From positions 1 through 64,000 of the forward strand of contig JAOUHJ010000007.1 of the NCBI GenBank assembly GCA_029865225.1: a stretch of DNA of 64,000 nucleotides, read 5' to 3'. Of this stretch, positions 26,206 to 35,013 are shown piece after piece. Source of the stretch: Nitrospira sp. GTDB taxonomy: Bacteria > Nitrospirota > Nitrospiria > Nitrospirales > Nitrospiraceae. The notes beneath the pieces are model-generated. The model did not search any database and was not told where the DNA came from. It saw only the letters and a program-made list of their open reading frames with translations. Made by a program: the position numbers and the translations under genes. The first letter of the stretch is position 1. Every line of letters begins with the position of its first letter.

Positions 26206-28113
26206 ATGGCCGACAAGCGGATCAAAGACATCGATTTCCAAGCACTGACCACCAGCCGCACCTATCACCCATCGCCGAGCGCTTGGGAGGATCAGGTGCT
26301 CTATTTCATGATGGTGGACCGCTTCTCGGACGGTCGAGAAAACCGGTATCGCGACAATAACAACCAGCTTGTGACGACCGGAACCACGCCAATTTTTCAA
26401 GGAACGGATAACGGCAATGCCATCAAGACCCCGAACGATGCTGCCAAATGGAGACAAGCCGGCACCACCTGGGTGGGAGGAACCCTGAAGGGGCTCGAAA
26501 GCAAGCTTGGGTATCTGAAGCGGCTTGGGGTGACCGCGATTTGGGTGAGTCCTATTTTCAAACAAGTCCGGATCCGCAACACGTATCATGGCTATGGGAC
26601 ACAGGACTTTCTCGATGTCGATCCACAGTTTGGAACGCGAGACGATCTAAAGAGCATGGTGGCTATGGCGCATCGTCTCGGCCTCTATGTGATTCTCGAC
26701 ATCATCTTGAACCATAGTGGCGACGTCTTTTCCTATGATCCGGACCGCTACTGGACTGAAGATCCGACGACCCATACGTGGTATCTAGACCCGCGTTGGG
26801 ATGGCCACCATTACCTGGTTCGAGGATACCGCGACGGTACTGGCTCTCCATCGTTACCGTTCGCTCCGGTTGATCTGGCACACCATCCGGCCGTGTGGCC
26901 GGATGGCGCCGTCTGGCCCGTTGAGCTGCAAGACTCTTCCACGTTTACGCAGAAGGGCCGGATTAGTAACTGGGACTACGACCCCGAATTCATCGAGGGC
27001 GACTTCTCTGATCTCAAGGACATCCACCTTGGTGAAGCCCCAACTGATGCGTCAGGCAAAGACAGAATTGAACGGTACCAACCATCAGCGGCTCTGAATG
27101 CGCTGTGCGATATCTATAAGTTCTGGATCGCCTTTGCTGATCTCGATGGCTTTCGAGTGGATACTGTCAAACACATGGATCTCGGCGCGATGCGTTATTT
27201 CACCGCAGTGATCCACGAGTTTACCCAGCGTTTGGGCAAGGAGAACTTTTATCTGATTGGCGAGATCACGGGGGGAAGGAAGCGAGCCTTTGAAACGCTC
27301 GAAGAGACGGGCATGGATGCCGCGCTGGGAATCGATGATATTCCAGACAAACTTGAGTATCTCGTCAAAGGGAAGCGGAATCCAAGAGAATATTTCGATC
27401 TGTTCCGGAATTCGCTCCTCGTCCAGAAGGACTCGCATGTCTGGTTTAAGAATAAGGTGGTTACGGTTTTTGACGATCACGATCAAGTCCGTAAGGGCTC
27501 GTCCAAGGCACGGTTCTGTGCCGGAGATTCTGGTGACAAGGTGGTACTCAATGTGCTCGGGCTCAATGCGCTGACGCTTGGCATTCCCTGTATTTACTAT
27601 GGCTCAGAACAAAGCTTCGATGGTGAAGGAGGCGATGATCGGTATATCCGGGAGGCGATGTTCGGAGGAGCGTTCGGCGCCTTTCGAAGCCGCGATCGCC
27701 ATTTCTTCAACGAAGAGTACACGGTGTATCGAGAACTTCAAAAGGTTCTCGCGCTTCGAGCGCAGAAACTCGCGCTCCGGCGGGGGCGACAGTATTTGCG
27801 GCAAATCTCAGACGACGGAATGCAGTTTGGGTACCCGGCTATGATCGGGTCCAACATCCATTCGATCGTCCCGTGGTCCCGCATTTTCGACAACCGCGAG
27901 ATACTCGTTGCGTTCAATACCGATCGTGACAAGCCAAGGACGGCCTGGACCATAGTGGATCGCTACCTCCATCGCAAGGGCGATCACCTCACGTGCATTT
28001 ATTCGACCGATCCGGCTCAACTCGGCGGGGAACTCACAGCGGAGACGCTCAATGATGATACGCGAGCAGTGCGGCTGACGGTCCCGGCTGCCGGATTCGT
28101 CATCTATGAATAG
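26206..28113 (+). CDS. GH13 alpha-amylase-family glycosidase, cytoplasmic
   Basis: A 635-residue GH13 enzyme. The TIM-barrel motifs are all present: region I YVILDIILNHSGDV, region II DGFRVDTVKHMD with nucleophile Asp319, region III YLIGEI with acid/base Glu353, and region IV VFDDHDQV with transition-state Asp426. It should hydrolyse or transfer alpha-glucosidic bonds in starch, glycogen or maltodextrin-like substrates. No signal peptide is seen (MADKRIKDIDFQALTTSRTY), so it should act in the cytoplasm. Region IV reads FDDHD where FVDNHD is usual. A beta-sandwich C-terminal domain closes the protein. It lies in the inserted segment and has no flagellar role that I can infer; glycogen turnover is possible. 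Confidence 0.85.
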   Translation: MADKRIKDIDFQALTTSRTYHPSPSAWEDQVLYFMMVDRFSDGRENRYRDNNNQLVTTGTTPIFQGTDNGNAIKTPNDAAKWRQAGTTWVGGTLKGLESKLGYLKRLGVTAIWVSPIFKQVRIRNTYHGYGTQDFLDVDPQFGTRDDLKSMVAMAHRLGLYVILDIILNHSGDVFSYDPDRYWTEDPTTHTWYLDPRWDGHHYLVRGYRDGTGSPSLPFAPVDLAHHPAVWPDGAVWPVELQDSSTFTQKGRISNWDYDPEFIEGDFSDLKDIHLGEAPTDASGKDRIERYQPSAALNALCDIYKFWIAFADLDGFRVDTVKHMDLGAMRYFTAVIHEFTQRLGKENFYLIGEITGGRKRAFETLEETGMDAALGIDDIPDKLEYLVKGKRNPREYFDLFRNSLLVQKDSHVWFKNKVVTVFDDHDQVRKGSSKARFCAGDSGDKVVLNVLGLNALTLGIPCIYYGSEQSFDGEGGDDRYIREAMFGGAFGAFRSRDRHFFNEEYTVYRELQKVLALRAQKLALRRGRQYLRQISDDGMQFGYPAMIGSNIHSIVPWSRIFDNREILVAFNTDRDKPRTAWTIVDRYLHRKGDHLTCIYSTDPAQLGGELTAETLNDDTRAVRLTVPAAGFVIYE

Positions 28114-28469
28114 CTGTGCCCTCGATCATCTTGTGCTGGTGACACGGAAGAGATGGGAGGGACGGAGCCGCCCCGGGCTTTGACTTTGCCATTTGATCGT
28201 CTCTGCTCCGCGGTAAATTAGGGCCTAGGCGCTGCCTGCGACTGGCAGGTATGTTGCTGTGGCTTGACCCTTCGGTCATGCGCTCCACCCACGGCTCTCG
28301 GTTCTCAGGGTAAAGCGGGGCGAAGGGGTCCGACACCCGGCACCTACGGCCTCTGGATATGTTCGTGAACAGTGCTGGCCGATGGCGCGTGCCTCTTTCC
28401 TGAACGACGAATTTGATTCCCGATCCGAGTCCAGGGACTAACCGGACGGGGTAAATAGGAGCAGGAACC
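28114..28469. other. Intergenic stretch without a gene
   Basis: No supported gene. CTGCC near 28232 pairs with GGCAG near 28244 as a short stem. A reverse frame of 130 codons covers most of the stretch, but it overlaps the start of the next gene and has no ribosome binding site. AGGAGCAGG before 28470 is the ribosome binding site of the next gene. Confidence 0.4.
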
Positions 28470-29237
28470 ATGTTCTCTGAATCACCAGACATGCCGACGG
28501 GGCAAGGGACGAAGAGCGATAGGGCAAAAGGAACACCAAGTCTCCTCCCTACTTTTACCGTCGCGCTCCTTGTGGTTCTTGCCGTACTCGGTGTGTACTG
28601 GGTGTTGTATCAGCACGAGGCGGCGATAAAGCAAAGATATTTAATGGAGCGTAATTTTCGGTATCTCGCGGGACGGGGCGAAAATCTCGGTCAGGTAATC
28701 GCTAGGTATGAAAAGATGTTTCAGTCAATCCTTCATGGGCAATCTCCCAGTAAGGAACAGGTTCTTGAATGTGACCCTGGCTTGCAACCTAAGACTGGGA
28801 CTGCTGAGAAGCCTGGAACTATGGAGAAACAGCTTGGGAAGGAGTTCTGCAAACTGTCCCATATAAAGAGGGTTATGCTCAAGAAAGAGCAAACAGATGT
28901 CCCAACCTTTCAGGCTAGTTTTATCGGAAGCGAAGTACAGCTGGATTATCGTTACGATTCCCGGGATGACAGTCAGTCATGGCTTATAACGGCACAAGTT
29001 GATCTCAAAGGGATCATGAAACCCCTACCGGTGGAGCCGATCTTCGGAGACCTCCTCTTAACCGATTCGCAAGGCAATGTGGTTCATCAACGGCGAGTCG
29101 CACATCATACCCCCGAATACCGCTTTGCGAACCTTGCTACCCTGCTCAAGGAGGCCCAGCGCAGGGCGACAAGGATCGTGAGCCCATTGTCCCGCCCATC
29201 TTCGAGCCGTTTTCCAAAGGCGACACGGAGTATTTGA
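28470..29237 (+). CDS. N-terminal part of a frameshifted membrane receptor
   Basis: A 255-codon frame with one N-terminal membrane helix (LLPTFTVALLVVLAVLGVYW), then an extracytoplasmic part (RNFRYLAGRGENLGQVIARY onward) with strand-rich sequence up to about residue 225 (FGDLLLTDSQGNVVHQRRVA). After about residue 228 the sequence turns Arg/Ser-rich and ends at 29237, while the next frame is already open and protein-like (DREPIVPPIFEPF, FSKGDTEYLIFG). A one-base deletion near 29140-29180 would join the two frames into a single protein of about 1,190 residues. As it stands the frame gives a truncated product. Start ATG follows AGGAGCAGG. Confidence 0.65.
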   Translation: MFSESPDMPTGQGTKSDRAKGTPSLLPTFTVALLVVLAVLGVYWVLYQHEAAIKQRYLMERNFRYLAGRGENLGQVIARYEKMFQSILHGQSPSKEQVLECDPGLQPKTGTAEKPGTMEKQLGKEFCKLSHIKRVMLKKEQTDVPTFQASFIGSEVQLDYRYDSRDDSQSWLITAQVDLKGIMKPLPVEPIFGDLLLTDSQGNVVHQRRVAHHTPEYRFANLATLLKEAQRRATRIVSPLSRPSSSRFPKATRSI

Positions 29238-32017
29238 TATTTGGTCAAGCCGTTCGCTGGCCGTTTGGGCAAGCAACCGCGCAGAAAGACCAAGCAGAGA
29301 AGGAATCATTCGATTTTCTGGTTGTCGGAATAGTACCCTCCCACGACTTCTACGTCCAAGCCAAGACAATTCCGACGTCTTATTTACTCGTCACCATCTC
29401 CCTGATCTTGGTGGGAGCGTTGAGTCTGCCGTATCTCAAGCTGCAATCCATGAGATCGACTGATGCACTCTCACAGGGCGACGTGTTCGCACTGCTGTAT
29501 TGCCCAGTGCTCTGGGTCGGGGCGGTCACCTTCTTAGTGGTCATCCTTGCCACTTTCCTGTCCGCGAGGACTAAGTTTGATGAAAGGCTCAAGGAGGCTG
29601 CCACTAAGATCCATGACAATTTCGTGCGTGATGTGGAGGATGCGAAGGAACAGCTCAATAAAATTGATCAGTGGTGTAAAGAAACATATGTCAAGAACGG
29701 CAAGTTAAAAGGAGCGCCACTCTGGTCGGAAGAGCTGACGATAGACCGCTATGATAACGCCCGGAATAAGTATGAGCTCAAGCTCAGAAATACTGTCGAA
29801 TCTAATGGAAAAATGTACCTGCTATTCTACGATCTGTCCAAGGTCCTGTGGGTGGACGAAAAAGGAGAGAAGCGTGTGGATTGGTCGTGGAAACGCTCAG
29901 AGAGACAACTGCGTCTTGATGACCGAGAATATGTTAAGCGGATTCGAAGCGGGGCGCAGTTTTGGGTTGAGTCGATCTATTCGTGGACCACGGGGGAGAA
30001 CTTTGCCATGGTCTCAACGAAAAGCCGTGTTTCCCAAATTGGGGGGCCATGGGTCGCTGCCTTGCAAGGGAAACTGCCTTCCGTAATGGAAACTGTCGTA
30101 CTGCCCGGTATGGGGTTCGCCGTGATCGATCAAGAGGGGAAAGTACAGTTTCATTCAGATTCTCATCGGAATCTGCGCGAGAACTTCTTTGCCGAAACCG
30201 ATCACAACGAGCAATTGCGGGCTGCTGTCTGGACGGGCAAATCGGAACCTTTCTCCGGCCAGTATTGGGGAAAAGATCGTAGGTTCTACGTGATGCCGGT
30301 CAAATGGGGAGGTTGCACGAATCCTGGCGCTAATACTGGTAAAGCGTGTCTACAGAGCGGAAAGGGAATTCAGGTGGCTAAAGATCCTCCGAAATGGTCG
30401 CTCGTGGTTTATTTGGATCAGGATGTCCTCGAGGCCCCTCTCCTTGAGGCGGGGTTTTTTGCCGTGACGCTGTTCGTACTTTATGCCTTGCTGATTCTCG
30501 GCGTTGGGTTCTTCTGGTTGCTTATCAATCGGTTGCTTAAGGGGGAACACAGGGGCCTAATTTGGCCTGACCCTAAGCAGTCTCGCACGTATGCGTTGGT
30601 CTTCATTCTAAACGTCGTTCTCCTGGTGCTGTACGGGGCCACAACGTTCTACTTAGTGCCCATGTTAGGAGTCTCGGATCCAGTGCTTCTTATAACTTTG
30701 TCCGGAATCTTTCTCCTTCCAGTCGTCCAGATCGTTATGATCTACTATCTAGCTAGGCCCACGAAGTTTAGTATGTGGTTCCCCAAGCGTCTCGTTCCAA
30801 ACCATCGCTCTGGCTATCTCCTGATGTTGGTGAGCTCTCTCCTCCTGTTTGCCATGTTGCCCGCGTTCCACTTTTTCACGATGGCCTATAATGAGGAGGT
30901 GAGATTGTACGCGGAATTCTCACAGTATGACCATGAGAAGGACTTGGAGGAGGGAAGGCAACGACTGAGGGACTTTTACTCGCAAAAGGGAGAATCCAAA
31001 TCAAAGGAGCCCACCGACGTAGAAGAGAATGGTTTCGTCGACAAGCTCTTAGAACACCGGGACAGCAAACTTGAGGGGCTCCCTGTTACCACCTTTCTGT
31101 TCTCTCCCGCACAGCAACCCATACTGTCCAACTTTTTACCCGTGTATGCCACCGTTCGACGCCTGTTCAGTTTTCAGTTTGGAACCGAAACAGGGAGATT
31201 CTTAGAGAAAAGGACTGACCCAAAGGATTTGAAGAATCCAGAAAACTTGCCTCCCGCTGTCCCATACGACCTCTACCTCTATGAGGGCTTGATAGTTTTG
31301 GGACTACTCCCCTGCGTACGCTGGTGGAAGTTAGTCCGCCGGCCCGATCTGAATTCGGACAGTCAAGAAGCAACTGTTCCTAAGGACATATCAATCCGCC
31401 TATTCGTATTAGTGGGGCTATCAATCTGTCTATCCGTAGTACTCATATGGCCTGCAATAGGATTTCTACTCATGAGCGCTCTCATATTCGCATGTGTTTC
31501 CTACGGCCTCCCGAGTATGGTTGCTGGGCAAGTATTCTTTCTCTGGGAGCCGCGTCAAGATAGAGTCTCGCCAGGCGATGTCCAAGGCCAGTGGGGCGAA
31601 TGCTCGCGGAGTGAGAAATTGGTGTTGCATCACCTTGCAGATGACCGTTTTTTGACAGGGAAAAGCGAGGGGCTAGTAGGCTTGGAGAGTAAAGGGCTCG
31701 TCCGACTTAAGCCCAACCCGCAACTGGTCAAGGACGGCAAGGATGATCGTGCCTTCATCAAGGAAATGTTTAAGAAAGAGACGAGTCTGCTGCAGAGCCT
31801 CGAAGAGGAAGAGCCCGTAAAGTTAGGGGAGCAAGCCATCTGGGCAATGAAAGTCGGGCTCCTCGGTCTGGCCGGCTTCATCCTCTATACTCAAGAGGAG
31901 TTCCGGCCAGCCGTCTTAGCAGCCTTGGCTCCCGCGTTGCCAACGCTGTTGAGATTACCTCTCGGACTAGATCCATCCAAGCTTCTGGAGATACTGACCC
32001 TGAGGAAGAAAGGGTAG
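29234..32017 (+). CDS. C-terminal part of the same receptor: Cache-like domain and membrane helices
   Basis: A 927-codon frame whose true upstream sequence seems to lie in the preceding gene; the apparent TTG start at 29234 has no ribosome binding site. A membrane helix (SYLLVTISLILVGALSLPYL) and a second one lead to a periplasmic domain of Cache type (VVLPGMGFAVIDQEGKVQFH, then YWGKDRRFYVMPVKWGG). Several more helices follow (FFAVTLFVLYALLILGVGFF; LVFILNVVLLVLYGATTFYL; YLLMLVSSLLLFAMLPAFHF). The C-terminal region has further helices and a charged cytoplasmic part. No kinase, cyclase or methyl-accepting domain is seen, so the output is unknown. GC content is lower than in the neighbours. It may be a nonfunctional remnant or a restartable fragment. 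Confidence 0.6.
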   Translation: MIFGQAVRWPFGQATAQKDQAEKESFDFLVVGIVPSHDFYVQAKTIPTSYLLVTISLILVGALSLPYLKLQSMRSTDALSQGDVFALLYCPVLWVGAVTFLVVILATFLSARTKFDERLKEAATKIHDNFVRDVEDAKEQLNKIDQWCKETYVKNGKLKGAPLWSEELTIDRYDNARNKYELKLRNTVESNGKMYLLFYDLSKVLWVDEKGEKRVDWSWKRSERQLRLDDREYVKRIRSGAQFWVESIYSWTTGENFAMVSTKSRVSQIGGPWVAALQGKLPSVMETVVLPGMGFAVIDQEGKVQFHSDSHRNLRENFFAETDHNEQLRAAVWTGKSEPFSGQYWGKDRRFYVMPVKWGGCTNPGANTGKACLQSGKGIQVAKDPPKWSLVVYLDQDVLEAPLLEAGFFAVTLFVLYALLILGVGFFWLLINRLLKGEHRGLIWPDPKQSRTYALVFILNVVLLVLYGATTFYLVPMLGVSDPVLLITLSGIFLLPVVQIVMIYYLARPTKFSMWFPKRLVPNHRSGYLLMLVSSLLLFAMLPAFHFFTMAYNEEVRLYAEFSQYDHEKDLEEGRQRLRDFYSQKGESKSKEPTDVEENGFVDKLLEHRDSKLEGLPVTTFLFSPAQQPILSNFLPVYATVRRLFSFQFGTETGRFLEKRTDPKDLKNPENLPPAVPYDLYLYEGLIVLGLLPCVRWWKLVRRPDLNSDSQEATVPKDISIRLFVLVGLSICLSVVLIWPAIGFLLMSALIFACVSYGLPSMVAGQVFFLWEPRQDRVSPGDVQGQWGECSRSEKLVLHHLADDRFLTGKSEGLVGLESKGLVRLKPNPQLVKDGKDDRAFIKEMFKKETSLLQSLEEEEPVKLGEQAIWAMKVGLLGLAGFILYTQEEFRPAVLAALAPALPTLLRLPLGLDPSKLLEILTLRKKG

Positions 32018-32234
32018 GATGAGGATGCAATGTTCTTCACCGCCCTCTCGTAGTGAGTCTGACCAAGGCCTTCTGCGATAGTCGCGATGCTTCGTTCAAT
32101 AGACGTGTTGATGGCGCTTCATCGCAGTGGACTATGGCTTGTAGGCGTTCCAAAGGTCTTCGTGACTGCCATCAGGATGTCCTTCTATATGTGGAACTCT
32201 TGACCGGGTTGCATCCAAGGATTACAGTGATCCC

Positions 32235-32627
32235 ATGTTGCGAACTGTGGTAGCAGCCATCTTCTTGATGTGCATGGTCGCTCCGGTGTGGGCGAGTGAG
32301 CCGGAATCATTCGACCCTGATCAACCCTTCGAGCAGGCGCTGAATATGAATCTCTTGCGTTCGCTGTTCGATCAAGCGCTTGATCGGCTGGAAGATCATG
32401 TGGAAATTTCCGGCAATCTCAACCCCAATGAAGCGAATGGTGATGAGGGGAAGCATCTGCGGTTCAAGTTCTATCCAGAAGGGAAGTCAAAGTCCGACGA
32501 GCATTTCGCCGCCGAAGGTTGGTTCCACTCTTCTCCCGAATCCGGCCAGCACGATTGGCATTTCAAGTTCAAACGGCCGGAGGATCGCCGACAGAAATCG
32601 CCTCCGCAGTTGAAAGCACCTCTGTAG
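32235..32627 (+). CDS. Small exported protein of unknown function
   Basis: A 130-residue protein with a clear signal peptide, MLRTVVAAIFLMCMVAPVWA, cut before SEPESFDPD. The mature part is acidic and charged, with a helix (ALNMNLLRSLFDQALDRLED) and several Lys/Phe-rich strands (HLRFKFYPEGKSK, HDWHFKFKRPED). The spacing of aromatic and basic residues suggests a beta structure. No family is recognised and the ribosome binding site is weak. It ends 190 bases before fliK, in the same direction, and may belong to the inserted segment or to the hook operon. Confidence 0.6.
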   Translation: MLRTVVAAIFLMCMVAPVWASEPESFDPDQPFEQALNMNLLRSLFDQALDRLEDHVEISGNLNPNEANGDEGKHLRFKFYPEGKSKSDEHFAAEGWFHSSPESGQHDWHFKFKRPEDRRQKSPPQLKAPL

Positions 32628-32765
32628 TCCAGGAAAAGACAAGCCGTCATTCGGGTGCAGGAAACTTTTGCCCACCACCTAATCAAGTTTTCCGTTCTCC
32701 TGAGAACGTCGTTGGCCTCATCATTGTAAAAGCCGAGATATCAAAGGCTTTCCGATCAACCTGTG

Positions 32766-32781
32766 TGGCATAGGGATTGTA
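32766..32781 (+). promoter_or_regulatory. Near-consensus sigma-54 site before fliK
   Basis: TGGCAT-AGGGA-TTGTA has GG at 32767-32768 and the right spacing, but GT instead of GC at 32779-32780. It lies 37 bases before the fliK start. As the hook genes should be sigma-54-driven and no better site is present, it is a candidate, but a mismatch in the invariant GC is a serious weakness. Confidence 0.35.
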
Positions 32782-32817
32782 TTCCTCAGTGCCGGATTAT
32801 CACGAGGACCAACGTAC

Positions 32818-34320
32818 GTGGCAACTTTTGCTCCAGACATACTTTCTGCTCTCTCCGGGGCGCCCGGCGATAGTGGCGCGCGAAATGTCCGGGAAACTTC
32901 ACTCAACTCGACTGGCAGTCGGAGAGGCTTTTCATCGGTTCTTCGGTCAGTTCGGGGTGAGGTGGGGCGAGCCACGATTCGCGAAGCGGAGGACGCTCGG
33001 CCAGTAAACCAGACCGATGATGGGTCTCGTACCAAGGAGAGGAAAGGGATCAAGGGTAACACTCAACCAGCGAGGTCTTCTGTCTCCTCCCAGAAAACGG
33101 AGGGAACGGGAACAAGTAGGAATGACGATGAGCTTGCGGGCGAGACAAGGACAGACCCTGAATCTGCACCTCGTCAAACTGAGGCTGGGTCTGGATCCCA
33201 GGACCAAGGGGCTATTCCGATATCGAGTCTGATTTCTGTTCCAGCCCAGCCTCAGGTTGTTGACCAGGCAGAAGTTCAGAACGAGACAGAACAGCATGTG
33301 ATTGGCGACGAAGCTGGTTTGGACACGAGCTCACAGCACCCGTTGATCTCGCACGAGTCGATCGACCCCTTGAGGGCAACTCCTGAGGCCATCGGAGGCC
33401 GCTCCTCTCTGACGAATGCGGATGCTGCATCACCGCCACCTGTCTCCAAAGACTCAATTCCCGGTTCACCTCTTTCTCCTCAGGATCCGAACATTCCTCT
33501 ACAAGTTGTTCAGGCTCATATCGGGAAGACATCGTTGGACGGGAAAGTTCTTGTTGCCAACGACGAGGCACCGAAGCACGAGGGAGGGCTAGTCGATCAT
33601 TCCGTTTCCAGTCAGGCAGCCCAGCATATGCACGCTCTTGGCGATTATGATGCTCTCGGCGCACGCACGGAGCAGTCTTTTTCTCATGGGCGACAGTTCG
33701 GCAACGAGGGGTCTGAGCAGTTCGATGAGCTGTGGTCGGGTCACAACGGGCGACAGATGGAGGATGGTGAACCAAAGATCCATCAACCGTTTGTTGTTGA
33801 TCACACGATCGCAAATGGATCCGTAGCGGAATCGGCAGTACCTGGAGCGCCTCGCCATGGAATGTCTACTAATGGAACTCCCGCAGCGACATCGTTTGGC
33901 CCTCATGTGACGCCCGGGTTACATGCGGAGGATGCGACTCAATCGGCTGGGGTTTCGGTGATGCGTTCCGTGGTCGTCAACGTGGCTCAGCCAGACCTGG
34001 GACAGGTGAACATCCGCGTTGCGATGACCAATGATGTGGTCCATACTCATTTCTCTTCCGACAGACTCGAAGTCGGACAGTTCATTGTCAACGGTCAGGA
34101 TCGACTTCAGGCGGCCTTGCAAGCGAGCGGATTAGATATGGGACAATTCCGTGTTGACATCGATCGCCAAGGTGCCGGTCGTTCATTCCAGCAGGGTTCG
34201 TCTCAGGAACAAGGACAACCCTGGAACCAGGGTTCGCCTGAAATGAAACAGGATACTCAGCAAGAGAAGCAAGATGGAACACGAAGATCAAGTCACGGTC
34301 TGTTGAGTTTGGTGGCCTAG
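32818..34320 (+). CDS. fliK: Flagellar hook-length control protein FliK
   Basis: A 500-residue, Ser/Gln/Pro-rich and mostly disordered protein, as expected for the molecular ruler that measures hook length and switches export specificity through FlhB. The only folded part is the C-terminal hook domain: VVNVAQPDLGQVNIRVAMTN, then FIVNGQDRLQAALQASGLDM and GQFRVDIDRQGAGRSFQQ. Family identity in the rest is low. The start is a GTG at 32818. The position directly before flgD and flgE is the normal one. Confidence 0.88.
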   Translation: MATFAPDILSALSGAPGDSGARNVRETSLNSTGSRRGFSSVLRSVRGEVGRATIREAEDARPVNQTDDGSRTKERKGIKGNTQPARSSVSSQKTEGTGTSRNDDELAGETRTDPESAPRQTEAGSGSQDQGAIPISSLISVPAQPQVVDQAEVQNETEQHVIGDEAGLDTSSQHPLISHESIDPLRATPEAIGGRSSLTNADAASPPPVSKDSIPGSPLSPQDPNIPLQVVQAHIGKTSLDGKVLVANDEAPKHEGGLVDHSVSSQAAQHMHALGDYDALGARTEQSFSHGRQFGNEGSEQFDELWSGHNGRQMEDGEPKIHQPFVVDHTIANGSVAESAVPGAPRHGMSTNGTPAATSFGPHVTPGLHAEDATQSAGVSVMRSVVVNVAQPDLGQVNIRVAMTNDVVHTHFSSDRLEVGQFIVNGQDRLQAALQASGLDMGQFRVDIDRQGAGRSFQQGSSQEQGQPWNQGSPEMKQDTQQEKQDGTRRSSHGLLSLVA

Positions 34321-34339
34321 CCGAGAGGGGGTAATCGAC

Positions 34340-34993
34340 ATGATTGATGTTTCAGCGTTGAGCTCCGCAGCACCTGCATCGACGCCGGAAAGAACCGGAC
34401 CTCAGGAGTTGGGCCAGGATGATTTCCTTAAGCTACTTGTCACACAACTCAAGAACCAAGACCCGTTGAAGCCGACCGACAACACCGAATTCGTCTCACA
34501 ACTCGCTCAGTTCAGCCAGCTCGAACAGAGCGCCAAGCAGGCTCAGCTCCTTCAGCAGAGTCTCGATGCCCAAACGGCGTCTCTACAGTTCACGCTGCTT
34601 CCCATGATTGGTCGAACGGTCACTATTGGGCAGCCGGTGGTTCAACTTGGAGATGGCCCCGCGGCCTTCGGCTATACACTGGACAAGAATGCCCAGCAAG
34701 TTCTCGTGAGCATTCAGGACCATCAGGGACAGATTGTCCGGAGCCTGGAGTACCGTGATCAACTCGCAGGCGTCCATGCGGCTGAATGGGATGGTAAGGA
34801 CCAAGACGGCATCGCGATGCCGAAAGGGCTCTACCGGTATGTCATTTCAGCGCTTGATGTTGAAGGGAAGGCGGTCCCAGTGGAAGGGCGTGCCTCGCTC
34901 ATCGTTTCCGGAGTCCGTATGGAAGAAGGACAAGCCAAGCTGCTTGTCGGTGATCTAGCCATTGATCCATCTGCGATCGTCGAACTGCGATAA
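34340..34993 (+). CDS. flgD: Flagellar hook-capping protein FlgD
   Basis: A 217-residue hook scaffold. The N-terminal block DDFLKLLVTQLKNQDPLKPT with DNTEFVSQLAQFSQLEQ is diagnostic. The C-terminal half has the FLG/Tudor-like and Ig-like domains (VHAAEWDGKDQDGIAMPKGL). It caps the growing hook and orders FlgE subunits. It starts 20 bases after fliK. Confidence 0.95.
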   Translation: MIDVSALSSAAPASTPERTGPQELGQDDFLKLLVTQLKNQDPLKPTDNTEFVSQLAQFSQLEQSAKQAQLLQQSLDAQTASLQFTLLPMIGRTVTIGQPVVQLGDGPAAFGYTLDKNAQQVLVSIQDHQGQIVRSLEYRDQLAGVHAAEWDGKDQDGIAMPKGLYRYVISALDVEGKAVPVEGRASLIVSGVRMEEGQAKLLVGDLAIDPSAIVELR

Positions 34994-35013
34994 ACAAGAG
35001 GAGGGTTCTACCG

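Noticed and set aside
28470-29240. Programmed -1 frameshift joining the two receptor frames
   Set aside because: No X XXY YYZ slippery heptamer lies in the right register before the frames diverge in quality; the late A AAG site would keep the poor Arg/Ser-rich sequence. A mutation is more likely.
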